A stretch of DNA of 64,000 bases from Psychroflexus sediminis (GTDB taxonomy: Bacteria; Bacteroidota; Bacteroidia; Flavobacteriales; Flavobacteriaceae), in NCBI RefSeq assembly GCF_900099815.1, contig NZ_FNCW01000013.1, forward strand, positions 1 to 64,000. Reading direction: 5' to 3'. The position numbers and the translations under genes are program-made. A model generated the notes under the pieces. That model did not search any database. It was given only the letters and a program-made list of their open reading frames with translations, and was not told the origin of the DNA. Of the stretch, positions 26,006 through 34,238 are shown in pieces. Within the stretch, counting starts at the first letter, position 1. Every line of letters begins with the position of its first letter.

Positions 26006-27697
26006 TTATCTAACCAGTTTTTTATACTTGATACGTTTTGGCATCGTATCTCCGCCAAGACGTTTCTTTTTGTTTTCTTCGTAATCACTAAAGCTTCCTT
26101 CGAAAAAATAAACTTCAGAATTTCCTTCAAAAGCCAAAATGTGAGTACAAATCCTATCCAGGAACCATCTGTCGTGAGAAATCACGACCGCACAGCCCGC
26201 AAAATTCTCCAAACCTTCTTCCAAAGCTCGCAGCGTGTTAACGTCCAAATCGTTTGTAGGCTCATCGAGTAAAAGTACGTTCCCTTCTTCTTTTAAAGTC
26301 ATAGCCAGGTGAAGCCTGTTGCGTTCTCCACCCGAGAGTTTATCTACTTTTTTGTTTTGCTCACTTCCATTGAAATTGAATCGACTTAAATACGCCCTGG
26401 AATTCACTTTCTTTCCGCCCATCATAACCAGGTCCTGACCATCACTGAAGTTTTCCCATATGGATTTATCCGGGTCAATATTGGAATGCGCCTGATCTAC
26501 ATAAGCGATTTTAGCGGTTTCTCCCACGATAAATTCACCTTTGTCTGGTTCAATTTCACCCATGATCATCTTGAAAATCGTGGTTTTACCGGCTCCGTTA
26601 GGGCCAATAACGCCAACAATCCCAGCCTGTGGCAGATTGAAATTCAAATTTTCATACAAAAGCTTGTCATCAAATGCTTTGCTAACGCCTTTGGCATCAA
26701 TCACGTTGGTTCCCAGTCGCGGTCCGTTGGGAATATAGATTTCGAGTTTTTCATCAAGTTTATCCTGATCCTGACTCATTAATTTGTCGTAATTATTTAA
26801 CCTGGCCTTTTGTTTGGATTGACGTCCTTTTGGCGCCATCTTAACCCATTCCAACTCGCGTTCTAAAGTCTTCTGACGCTTGCTGGCCTGTTTTTGCTCC
26901 TGAGCCATTCGCTTAGATTTTTGATCCAGCCAGGAGGAATAATTACCTTTCCAGGGAATACCCTCTCCTCTGTCCAGTTCCAAAATCCAGCCGGCTACAT
27001 TGTCTAGGAAATATCTGTCGTGAGTTACAGCGATGACGGTTCCTTTATACTGCTGTAAATGATGCTCCAGCCAATGCACAGATTCAGCATCTAAGTGGTT
27101 GGTAGGTTCATCCAGAAGCAATACATCCGGCTCCTGAAGTAATAATCGGCAAAGCGCTACTCTACGCTTTTCACCACCAGATAGGCTTTCGATCTTCTGA
27201 TCGGAAGGTGGAGTTCTAAGCGCATCCATAGCCACATCAAGTTTATTGTCCAGCTCCCAGGCATTGGTAGCATCTATTTTATCCTGAAGTATCGCCTGTC
27301 TGTCCATCAGTTTTTGCATTTTATCTGCATCTTCATAAACCTCCGGCAATCCAAAATCATCATTGATTTTATTGTATTCATCCAGTATTGCGACTACATC
27401 CGAAACGCCTTCCTTTACTACATCTAAAACAGTTTTATCAGGATCTAATTCCGGTTCCTGTTCCAGATAGCCAACTGAATAATCTTGTGAAAACACAACA
27501 TCTCCCTGGTAATTTTTTTCTCTCCCGGCGATAATTTTCATCAAAGTCGATTTCCCCGAACCATTAAGTCCCAGAATACCGATTTTTGCACCGTAGAAAA
27601 AACTGAGGTATATGTTTTTCAGTACAGGCTTATCTTCACCCGGATAGGTTTTGGATACTCCCGACATGGAAAATATCACTTTTTTATCGTCTGCCAT
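26006..27697 (-). CDS. ettA: Energy-dependent translational throttle ABC-F ATPase
   Basis: A 563-residue ABC-F protein without membrane segments. Two nucleotide-binding domains are visible: GLNGSGKST with SLSGGEKRRVALCRLL and LLLDEPTNHLDAES; and GPNGAGKTT with KLSGGERNRLHLAMTL and LLLDEPTNDLDVNT. The linker holds the alkaline, helical P-site tRNA interaction motif region (RKR-like KSKRMAQEQKQASKRQ). Its length matches EttA rather than the other ABC-F types. It gates ribosomes in response to ADP/ATP ratio in E. coli. It is monocistronic with a terminator after it. Confidence 0.92.
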   Translation of the reverse strand: MADDKKVIFSMSGVSKTYPGEDKPVLKNIYLSFFYGAKIGILGLNGSGKSTLMKIIAGREKNYQGDVVFSQDYSVGYLEQEPELDPDKTVLDVVKEGVSDVVAILDEYNKINDDFGLPEVYEDADKMQKLMDRQAILQDKIDATNAWELDNKLDVAMDALRTPPSDQKIESLSGGEKRRVALCRLLLQEPDVLLLDEPTNHLDAESVHWLEHHLQQYKGTVIAVTHDRYFLDNVAGWILELDRGEGIPWKGNYSSWLDQKSKRMAQEQKQASKRQKTLERELEWVKMAPKGRQSKQKARLNNYDKLMSQDQDKLDEKLEIYIPNGPRLGTNVIDAKGVSKAFDDKLLYENLNFNLPQAGIVGVIGPNGAGKTTIFKMIMGEIEPDKGEFIVGETAKIAYVDQAHSNIDPDKSIWENFSDGQDLVMMGGKKVNSRAYLSRFNFNGSEQNKKVDKLSGGERNRLHLAMTLKEEGNVLLLDEPTNDLDVNTLRALEEGLENFAGCAVVISHDRWFLDRICTHILAFEGNSEVYFFEGSFSDYEENKKKRLGGDTMPKRIKYKKLVR

Positions 27698-27761
27698 TTT
27701 AATTTTTTTATTCGATTATAAGTCTGCAAATATCTGAAATTAAAGTCAGATTGAATTTTTA

Positions 27762-28235
27762 TTATTTATAAAGCCTTAGCAATCGTAAGATGATTAACAT
27801 TTGCCCTGTATGATATGACGTATGCTCTACCACCAGGAGTATTTCACGTAACAAGCTATGTTCGTCAGAATTTTTAACCGGAAGATTTAAATCGTTTTCA
27901 GGGTCTAAAATGAAATCTTCTAATTTTCTCCGATCCTCAAAATAATCTTCTTTGAGCTTTTTCCAGTCTTTTTCAGATTCCGGAGAGGACTTTGCAGGCC
28001 AGTAATCCTCAGGCCAGGCAGAGCCCTTGTAGTCTTCTGAAGTGGAAAATTTCAAGATGTCCTTTTGAGCCCAGACAATATGATAAAAAAGTTCATAAAA
28101 AGAATAAGGTAAATTATTCGGGCGTTCGCCTAATTTCTCGAAGCTTATATGATCTATAACCTCTTCTATAGGCATAAATGCCTGTCCCCCTTTTAAATGT
28201 TTTACCAGTTGTTTCCGTTCAGCTGAATCTGACAT
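27762..28235 (-). CDS. DinB-fold family protein
   Basis: A 157-residue four-helix protein of the DinB/YfiT fold. The likely metal triad is His52 (FYHIVWAQKD), His138 and His142 (EHTSYHTGQMLI). The fold includes damage-inducible proteins and thiol-dependent S-transferases that use bacillithiol or mycothiol. Because bshA is in this window, a bacillithiol-dependent role is plausible but unproven. It precedes ettA on its strand with a 64-base gap. Confidence 0.82.
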   Translation of the reverse strand: MSDSAERKQLVKHLKGGQAFMPIEEVIDHISFEKLGERPNNLPYSFYELFYHIVWAQKDILKFSTSEDYKGSAWPEDYWPAKSSPESEKDWKKLKEDYFEDRRKLEDFILDPENDLNLPVKNSDEHSLLREILLVVEHTSYHTGQMLIILRLLRLYK

Positions 28236-28245
28236 CTTAGCAATT

Positions 28246-28422
28246 TTAAACTCTCCCCTTCAAAGCATTAAACACCCATGCAATTGCAAAAAAGCCAACA
28301 CCAACAGAAGCAAAACCCCAGCCGGCAATCTCATTATATCTAAAAGCACCCAGAGCTATAAGCCCTAATCCAACAATCACCATGATAAAGGTTGCCCACG
28401 CTAAAACAGTATTTTTATTCAT
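28246..28422 (-). CDS. Small two-helix membrane protein
   Basis: A 58-residue protein with two membrane segments (about residues 6-26 and 34-54) and the loop RYNEIAGWGF. It begins MNKNTVLAWATF and ends FNALKGRV. It is too short for a routine ORF cutoff. It recalls the small CAL67264-type membrane proteins of Flavobacteriia (from memory of the family, not searched). The ATG at 28422 is clean. It precedes the DinB gene on the same strand, ten bases before it, so co-transcription is likely. Confidence 0.75.
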   Translation of the reverse strand: MNKNTVLAWATFIMVIVGLGLIALGAFRYNEIAGWGFASVGVGFFAIAWVFNALKGRV

Positions 28423-28527
28423 TAATTATTGTATTTGTGAAATACAAAATTACGAAAACGATTTTTAATGTTGCTGACCTCCTGGATTCTTTATGCTTAA
28501 CTCAAAGATGAATTCGTTAAATCCTTC

Positions 28528-29208
28528 TTAGATGCAGTTTTTTAAGCACAGGTTTAATGTTGACTTCAAGGCATACATTTCATCTATATTTTGTAGTAAC
28601 TTTTGATTGATTTCAAGTTCAATACCCAGATAGTGTTCCGGGAACTTTTTCCGTAAACTTGTTGTAAATCCGTCTGCTTTTCCCAAATACGGGTAATTCA
28701 TTCGAGCTCTGAACTGACCAAAGCGTGTATTCAATTCTTTTTTAAAGCGTTTTGCCCAGTCTTTCTCAGCTTTTCGTTTGGGATCGTACAAAATCCCAAA
28801 TTCTGCTTCCCGAACTCTGCCGTTCAAAACAGGAGTGAAACTATGTACCGATACATGCAAAACCTGTTCTTCAGCGATGATTGTGTCTTCTATTTTCTGC
28901 TGAATTTGATGTCGATAGGATTCATAAAAATCAATTATAAGACGATTTTTCTCTGCTTTGACCATATGTTTTGAGATACTGGAAAATAAGTGAGGATGAT
29001 GCAGTGACCTGTTCACTTCGATTAAAAGTCTGCTCCAGGGGTAATGCGAGGAATAATCCGCTAAATCCTGCAGGGATTCGTAAACCTCAAAAGCACCGAG
29101 GTCGAAGCCTTCATGGGTTTCCAGGCGATGCTGTTCACTTTCAAACCGGGTTTGGTAGTGGGATGGCAGCAAATTAGCAGCATGTTCGCAAGTCAGGATC
29201 AATTTCAC
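28528..29208 (-). CDS. N-formylglutamate amidohydrolase family protein
   Basis: A 226-residue enzyme of the N-formylglutamate amidohydrolase fold. The signatures are LILTCEHAANLLPSHYQ (metal-binding His), ETHEGFDLGAF (second His), SRLLIEVNRSLHHPHLFS, and VLHVSVHSFTPVLNGR. The classical enzyme ends histidine breakdown, but no hut gene is nearby. Here it overlaps a GCS2 ligase by four bases, so it more likely hydrolyses an amide made by the cluster. The substrate is not known. See the findings. Confidence 0.85.
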   Translation of the reverse strand: MKLILTCEHAANLLPSHYQTRFESEQHRLETHEGFDLGAFEVYESLQDLADYSSHYPWSRLLIEVNRSLHHPHLFSSISKHMVKAEKNRLIIDFYESYRHQIQQKIEDTIIAEEQVLHVSVHSFTPVLNGRVREAEFGILYDPKRKAEKDWAKRFKKELNTRFGQFRARMNYPYLGKADGFTTSLRKKFPEHYLGIELEINQKLLQNIDEMYALKSTLNLCLKNCI

Positions 29209-30428
29209 GGTAAAAACAATTCGTTTTTGGATAAGCTGTCACCGAGTTTATGATAGACTTTCAGAATATTTACTTCAGAAAAGTCCGCGTCAACTGCTTT
29301 TAAAATTCTGGTAGATAAACTCCCCTGTTTTAAAATCAAACCAATAGCATCAGCATGTCTGTCGCTCATTCTTGAAGAAACCTTGTCAAATAGATGTTTG
29401 AGAACTCCTTTTGCAGGCATGGATTTTGCCTTTATTCCAAATAATCCCAGGTAAGCTTCATTAGAGATGACCGCTTCTTCTGCATACTCGATACTATCAT
29501 TCAAGATCTCAAAAAGCGGAACTTCATGCCAGGCTTTCTGTTCTTCCAAAGGGGTATAGGTTTCATGGATTAAATCCTTTAAAATTTCAACACTGAAACT
29601 GGCTATAGCCACATCAGCCAGAGGGCATTCCTGTAAATCCAGTACCCTGATTTCGATGGCATTTCTGTCAAATCTGGCAATAGCTCCTCTGGAATTCAGG
29701 AAATGATGTTCTAAAATTTCATCTGTATCGAAATCTGCAATTGCTGCATTAATAGGATCAAAAATCTTTGTCTTATAGGCTTCATAGTTAAACACCTGTT
29801 CAGGAATCACCTTCCCGGTCATTTCTGGTATTTGCTTCTGATTGGTGAGATACAATTTCATCCTGGCATCCATATATCCTTCAAACTTGCCGTCTAAAAT
29901 CGGTGAACTCGCGCTTAAGGCTGGTAAAATGGGCAGCAAAATGCGTATCGCGGCATGTAGTTTTTCAAATTCTGAATCATCGTAAAAGGGTAAATTGATG
30001 TGCATGCTCTGCACATTGGACCATCCGTGACCTCGACAATCAAAAATTCTGTTGTAAAGCGCATAGATTTCACTATAAGAATGCTGCCACAACTTCATCT
30101 CCAGTTCCGAATTCATCAGTGGATGGGCCGCTGAAGGCCACAGACGCCAATTTCGGGCCTGAAGCAGTTGGTTGATTTCGAGTATGTTTTTATGAAAGTT
30201 TTGATCCAGCGCATTTAAATCTGTGACGGGACCATTGGTTTTCAATTCTACCACATGCGCAGCTAACTCATTACTCCATTCAATAGAACCGTTATCCACA
30301 TCAGAAACAATGCTTCCCGTTTTGAGCTTCATCAATTCATCTACAGAAGCCTGGATTTTGCCGGTTGAAGCATGCACAAGCATGTATTCCAACTCTATAC
30401 CGAATACATCAAAGAGGTGATATTTCAT
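29205..30428 (-). CDS. Glutamate-cysteine ligase family 2 (GCS2) amide ligase
   Basis: A 407-residue carboxylate-amine ligase of the GCS2 fold. It begins VFGIELEYMLVHASTG, where the two Glu residues are metal ligands, and contains MHINLPFYD and the basic NRNAIEIRVLDLQECPLADVA segment (here DRNAIEIRVLD). GCS2 enzymes join a carboxylate to an amine with ATP. YbdK-type members make gamma-glutamylcysteine weakly, but others make unrelated amides. Glutathione synthesis is unlikely, given bshA and no gshB here. It overlaps its neighbours at both ends, so the three genes form one translated unit. Confidence 0.85.
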   Translation of the reverse strand: MKYHLFDVFGIELEYMLVHASTGKIQASVDELMKLKTGSIVSDVDNGSIEWSNELAAHVVELKTNGPVTDLNALDQNFHKNILEINQLLQARNWRLWPSAAHPLMNSELEMKLWQHSYSEIYALYNRIFDCRGHGWSNVQSMHINLPFYDDSEFEKLHAAIRILLPILPALSASSPILDGKFEGYMDARMKLYLTNQKQIPEMTGKVIPEQVFNYEAYKTKIFDPINAAIADFDTDEILEHHFLNSRGAIARFDRNAIEIRVLDLQECPLADVAIASFSVEILKDLIHETYTPLEEQKAWHEVPLFEILNDSIEYAEEAVISNEAYLGLFGIKAKSMPAKGVLKHLFDKVSSRMSDRHADAIGLILKQGSLSTRILKAVDADFSEVNILKVYHKLGDSLSKNELFLP

Positions 30429-31885
30429 AGCTCCTGTTTAGAATTAAGACGGTTTTTCAAAGCCTGAAGAATTGTTGTGTATACGGCATCTCCATAAAGC
30501 CCGTCTTCCACTCCAAAATCTATATTTGGATTGTCATTGATTTCGATGACAAGTGCTTTTCCATCAACCTCTTTCACATCTATGCCATAAAGCCCTTTCC
30601 CCATGATTTTAGCTGATTTCAAAGCGGCTTTTATCACAGGCTCCGGGACTTCTTCAACAGCAATACAGTCTGCATTTCCATCCTGATCTCCTTTTTTGTT
30701 TGCAGTCCAGTTATAAATTTGCCAATGCCCTTTGGCCATAAAATAGCGACAGGCATAAAAGGGTTTGGAATCTATAATCCCAATTCTCCAGTCATATTCA
30801 GAAAAGGTGTATTCCTGAGCAATAATGAGATCGGAGGTTTTAAACATCTCTGTGATTAAGGTTTCATATTCTTCTTCCGTTTTCGCCTTTTTTACACCAA
30901 AGGAGAACGTGGAATCAGGGGATTTCAATACACATGGCAATCCCGTGTATTTAAGGACTTCATGTGTATTGTCTTTATGAACAATCATTGTTTTTGGTGT
31001 AGAAATTCCGTTCTTATTCAGCGCCTCAGCCATAAATACTTTATTGCAGCATTTCAAGATGGCATCCGGGTAATCGACAATCGCTAAACCATCCTGCAGG
31101 GCTTTTCTGGCAAAGGTATACGCCTCATTATTGACCTCTGTACTCTGTCTTATAAACAGGGCGTCGAACGAAGAAAGTCTGTATAAATCTTCCGGATAGA
31201 TCAGTTCGACATAGAAATTCATTTTCTCTGCTACATCCATAAACTTTTTCAAAGCCTTTGGATTACTGGGTGGTGCAGGATCGTTTTTTTGTACCAGAAT
31301 CGCTAAATCGTATTCAGATTTATCAATTTTAAGGGTATCGTAGCGCTTTTTAGAAAAATACTGAGAAGCGAAATGATGCATGCTTTCCAAATGATCTTTC
31401 GGGATTTCAGAAAGAGAAATGGCCTTTATCGACTTTATATTCCATTTGGTGGTGTGTTTAAAAATCACTCTAAGGAAGGGAATTTGATAATACCTGAATA
31501 TCAAAGTACTTAATTCCCGATACTTTTGTGCAACATTTTGACCGAAATAGATGCTCAAAGTGAATTCCTGAGACTTAATGGTCTTTAAACTTTTCTGAAT
31601 TTCTTCTTCAAAATCTTCAGAGACGATTTTCACCAGTTTCTTTTCGCCGAGATCTACCAAATTACTTATCGTAGGTATGGAAATATGTCCCCTGGCTTCT
31701 GCCAGTAAGGATACATAATACCCTTTGGATTGATAAGTGTAGGTATCACTCAAATTGAATACCCTTGCATTTTTCAATGCTGTATATTCAGGCTTTATAA
31801 GGTAATCTTGAGAAGTTATAATGGAGGTATTATCCATTACAATTGGCCATTTTTCGGGTTGGCTCACCACAATTAGTTTGTTCAT
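30425..31885 (-). CDS. RimK-like ATP-grasp ligase with RLAN N-terminal domain
   Basis: A 486-residue protein. The N-terminal part (about 1-150) has the pattern of the RLAN domain (NLSDTYTYQSKGYYVSLLAEARGH), described in Iyer and colleagues' survey of amidoligases. The C-terminal ATP-grasp domain has LKSPDSTFSFGVKKAKT, the IIAQEYTFSEYDWRIGIID core and LVIEINDNPNIDFGVED as metal and ATP ligands. RimK relatives add glutamate or other amino acids to peptides, proteins or cofactors. With GCS2 and the amidohydrolase it forms a three-gene set; the product is unknown. It is the first gene of the operon and starts at ATG 31885. Confidence 0.88.
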   Translation of the reverse strand: MNKLIVVSQPEKWPIVMDNTSIITSQDYLIKPEYTALKNARVFNLSDTYTYQSKGYYVSLLAEARGHISIPTISNLVDLGEKKLVKIVSEDFEEEIQKSLKTIKSQEFTLSIYFGQNVAQKYRELSTLIFRYYQIPFLRVIFKHTTKWNIKSIKAISLSEIPKDHLESMHHFASQYFSKKRYDTLKIDKSEYDLAILVQKNDPAPPSNPKALKKFMDVAEKMNFYVELIYPEDLYRLSSFDALFIRQSTEVNNEAYTFARKALQDGLAIVDYPDAILKCCNKVFMAEALNKNGISTPKTMIVHKDNTHEVLKYTGLPCVLKSPDSTFSFGVKKAKTEEEYETLITEMFKTSDLIIAQEYTFSEYDWRIGIIDSKPFYACRYFMAKGHWQIYNWTANKKGDQDGNADCIAVEEVPEPVIKAALKSAKIMGKGLYGIDVKEVDGKALVIEINDNPNIDFGVEDGLYGDAVYTTILQALKNRLNSKQEL

Positions 31886-32000
31886 TTAGGGATTAAAAAA
31901 CCAATCAAAAGTAGTCTAAAATTGAATCCCAATTCAGTTTTGGAAAAAAATAACTGGTAATGTATTTATTATTTTTATTCCGGTCTTAATCCAACAAAAA

Positions 32001-32026
32001 AACTCCCTAGCTTTCGATAGAGAGTT
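32001..32026 (-). terminator. Terminator after the peroxiredoxin gene
   Basis: AACTC at 32001-32005 pairs with GAGTT at 32022-32026, with one mismatch and further pairs inward. On the minus strand a T run follows. Confidence 0.8.
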
Positions 32027-32043
32027 GAATCTGAATACTGATT

Positions 32044-32673
32044 TTATGAGTAAGAAGTCGTTCTTAAATAAGGTTTGATTTCTTTGTAGTTCGGAAACTT
32101 TTCCTTGGCTTCCTCGTTGCTTACCGATGGAGAAATAATGCAATCTTCCCCTTGTTTCCAGTCTGCCGGAGTAGCCAGTTTTTGATTGGCCGTTAATTGC
32201 AGACTATCAATCACTCTTAAAAGTTCGTTGAAATTTCTTCCTGTAGAAGGCGGATAAGTCAGTGTAAGTTTTATTTTCTTATCGGGACCGATCACAAATA
32301 CAGAACGTACAGTCGATTTTTCAGAAGTGTTGGGATGAATCATATCATACAACTCAGCTACTTTTCTGTCTTCGTCAGCAATGATGGGAAAATTGACAGT
32401 TGTATGTTGAGTTTCGTTGATGTCTTTAATCCATTCGTGATGCTCTTTAAGCGGATCTACACTCAAGGCAATCACTTTAACATCTCTTTGATCAAACTCT
32501 TCTTTTAACTGAGCTGTTCTCCCTAATTCAGTAGTACAAACGGGTGTAAAGTCTGCCGGATGAGAATAAATAATCCCCCAGCTTTCGCCTAACCAGTCAT
32601 GAAATGTAATCTTTCCCTGGGTGGTTTCTGCTGTAAAATCGGGTGCGGTATCGCCTAATCTTAAATGTGCCAT
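32044..32673 (-). CDS. Peroxiredoxin, Prx6/1-Cys type
   Basis: A 209-residue thiol peroxidase. The peroxidatic Cys46 lies in HPADFTPVCTTELGR, the Prx6 pattern. RSVFVIGPDKKIKLTLTYPPSTGRN is the conserved middle part. A second Cys near the C-terminus (GEDCIISPS) may act as resolving residue, but the family is normally 1-Cys. It removes peroxides in the cytosol; the reductant is not clear from the sequence. It is monocistronic, with a terminator after it. Confidence 0.93.
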   Translation of the reverse strand: MAHLRLGDTAPDFTAETTQGKITFHDWLGESWGIIYSHPADFTPVCTTELGRTAQLKEEFDQRDVKVIALSVDPLKEHHEWIKDINETQHTTVNFPIIADEDRKVAELYDMIHPNTSEKSTVRSVFVIGPDKKIKLTLTYPPSTGRNFNELLRVIDSLQLTANQKLATPADWKQGEDCIISPSVSNEEAKEKFPNYKEIKPYLRTTSYS

Positions 32674-32839
32674 AAGTAAACTATTAATTTTATTAGTATT
32701 CAGTTATTGAATTCAATTTTCAATCAAATCCGTTCATAAAATTAAGCATAGAATTATTAGGCTAAACCGTATATTTCAACTTTAGCGTTTCCTTAAGTCT
32801 TGGATCGGTAAGTATAAAATTTATAGAAACAAAGCTATT

Positions 32840-34174
32840 CTATGAAGTAAGGACTGGTTCTGTAACAAAATCAATTTTCACCACACCATCTTCATCAATT
32901 TCATTTAATAGTACTTGATGTTTGGTATTGACCAGTTCAGGGTTCCAAAAGCTTTTAACTTTGACGTAATTTTCAGTGAAACCATGGATATAGCCAGATT
33001 TATTTTTGCCTTCAAACAAGACTTCGTGAGTAGAGTTCAGCTGGCTTTCATAAAAGGCACGCCGTTTTTTGGCAGAAAGTCCTCTTAGCATCTTGCTGCG
33101 TTTCTTTCTCACTTTTAAAGGGACGGCATCTTCCATTTCTGCTGCGGGCGTATTGTCTCTTTCAGAAAAGGTAAACACGTGCAAATAAGAAATATCCAAT
33201 TCGTTTAAAAAAGTGAAGGTTTCCAAAAACAAGTCATCGGTTTCGCCGGGAAAACCAACGATAACATCGACGCCAATGCAGGCATCCGGCATTTGATTTT
33301 TGATTCTCTCAACCCGATCGATATAAAGTTCCCTCAGGTATCGCCGGCGCATTTTTTTTAGGAGGGTATTGCTTCCGCTTTGTAAGGGGATATGAAAATG
33401 AGGCACAAAACACTTACTGTGGGCAACAAAATCTATGGTTTCGTCTTTGAGCAGATTAGGTTCTATGGATGAAATGCGAACTCTATCAATACCTTCCACC
33501 TGATCTAGGGCTTTTACAAGGTCTAAAAAGGTATGCTCGTGTTTCTTGTTTCCAAACTCCCCTTTGCCATAATCTCCAATGTTGACGCCGGTTAACACAA
33601 TTTCTTTGATGCCCTGTTCAGAAATCTCCCTGGCATTCTTAAGCACATTTTTCAGCTTATCTGATCTTGAAATACCACGCGCCAGTGGTATGGTGCAATA
33701 GGTACATTTATAATCACATCCGTCCTGAACTTTTAGAAATGCACGCGTCCGGTCTCCAATAGAATATGAGCCTACGTAAAAATCGGCTTCATCAATTTCA
33801 CAGGAATGCACCTCGCCAAAGTCATTTTTGGTCAAATCGGTAATATAATCGGTCACTTTAAATTTTTCGGTTGCGCCTAGCACAAGGTCCACACCATTGA
33901 CACCGGCGAGCTCTTCGGGCTTTAATTGTGCATAACAGCCAATTCCAATGATAAACGCATCGGGATTTGATTTTTGAGCCTGCTTAACGATGGTTTTGAA
34001 CCGCTTATCTGCATTTTCAGTAACGCTGCAGGTATTGATGACCACCACATCAGGATCGCTTTCGAATTCTACTCGCTGGTAACCCTCTTCTTCAAAATTC
34101 CTGGCTATGGTGGAGGTTTCGGAAAAATTCAGCTTACAGCCTAAGGTATAAAAAGCAACTTTGGGTGTGGACAT
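32840..34174 (-). CDS. mtaB: tRNA t6A37 methylthiotransferase
   Basis: A 444-residue radical-SAM enzyme that adds a methylthio group to t6A37 of tRNA. The N-terminal [4Fe-4S] ligands are Cys13 (TLGCKLN), Cys49 (NTCSVT) and Cys80. The radical-SAM cluster is Cys153, Cys157 and Cys160 in CDYKCTYCTIPLARG. A C-terminal TRAM domain begins near LNSTHEVLFEGKNKSG. The N-terminal sequence and length match MtaB rather than MiaB. It points away from the peptide-binding lipoprotein gene, with a 64-base divergent region. Confidence 0.93.
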   Translation of the reverse strand: MSTPKVAFYTLGCKLNFSETSTIARNFEEEGYQRVEFESDPDVVVINTCSVTENADKRFKTIVKQAQKSNPDAFIIGIGCYAQLKPEELAGVNGVDLVLGATEKFKVTDYITDLTKNDFGEVHSCEIDEADFYVGSYSIGDRTRAFLKVQDGCDYKCTYCTIPLARGISRSDKLKNVLKNAREISEQGIKEIVLTGVNIGDYGKGEFGNKKHEHTFLDLVKALDQVEGIDRVRISSIEPNLLKDETIDFVAHSKCFVPHFHIPLQSGSNTLLKKMRRRYLRELYIDRVERIKNQMPDACIGVDVIVGFPGETDDLFLETFTFLNELDISYLHVFTFSERDNTPAAEMEDAVPLKVRKKRSKMLRGLSAKKRRAFYESQLNSTHEVLFEGKNKSGYIHGFTENYVKVKSFWNPELVNTKHQVLLNEIDEDGVVKIDFVTEPVLTS

Positions 34175-34238
34175 AATTTAGTTTTGTAGAGAATCGGGTT
34201 GTCAAAAACAAATTCAGAAGAAACCTCTATATTCGCAA

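Noticed and set aside
28528-29208. A histidine-degradation role for the N-formylglutamate amidohydrolase
   Set aside because: No hutH, hutU, hutI or related genes are near; the gene overlaps a GCS2 ligase gene instead.
29205-30428. Glutathione synthesis by the GCS2 protein
   Set aside because: There is no glutathione synthetase gene beside it, the adjacent ATP-grasp is RLAN-RimK type, and bshA suggests bacillithiol is the main thiol.
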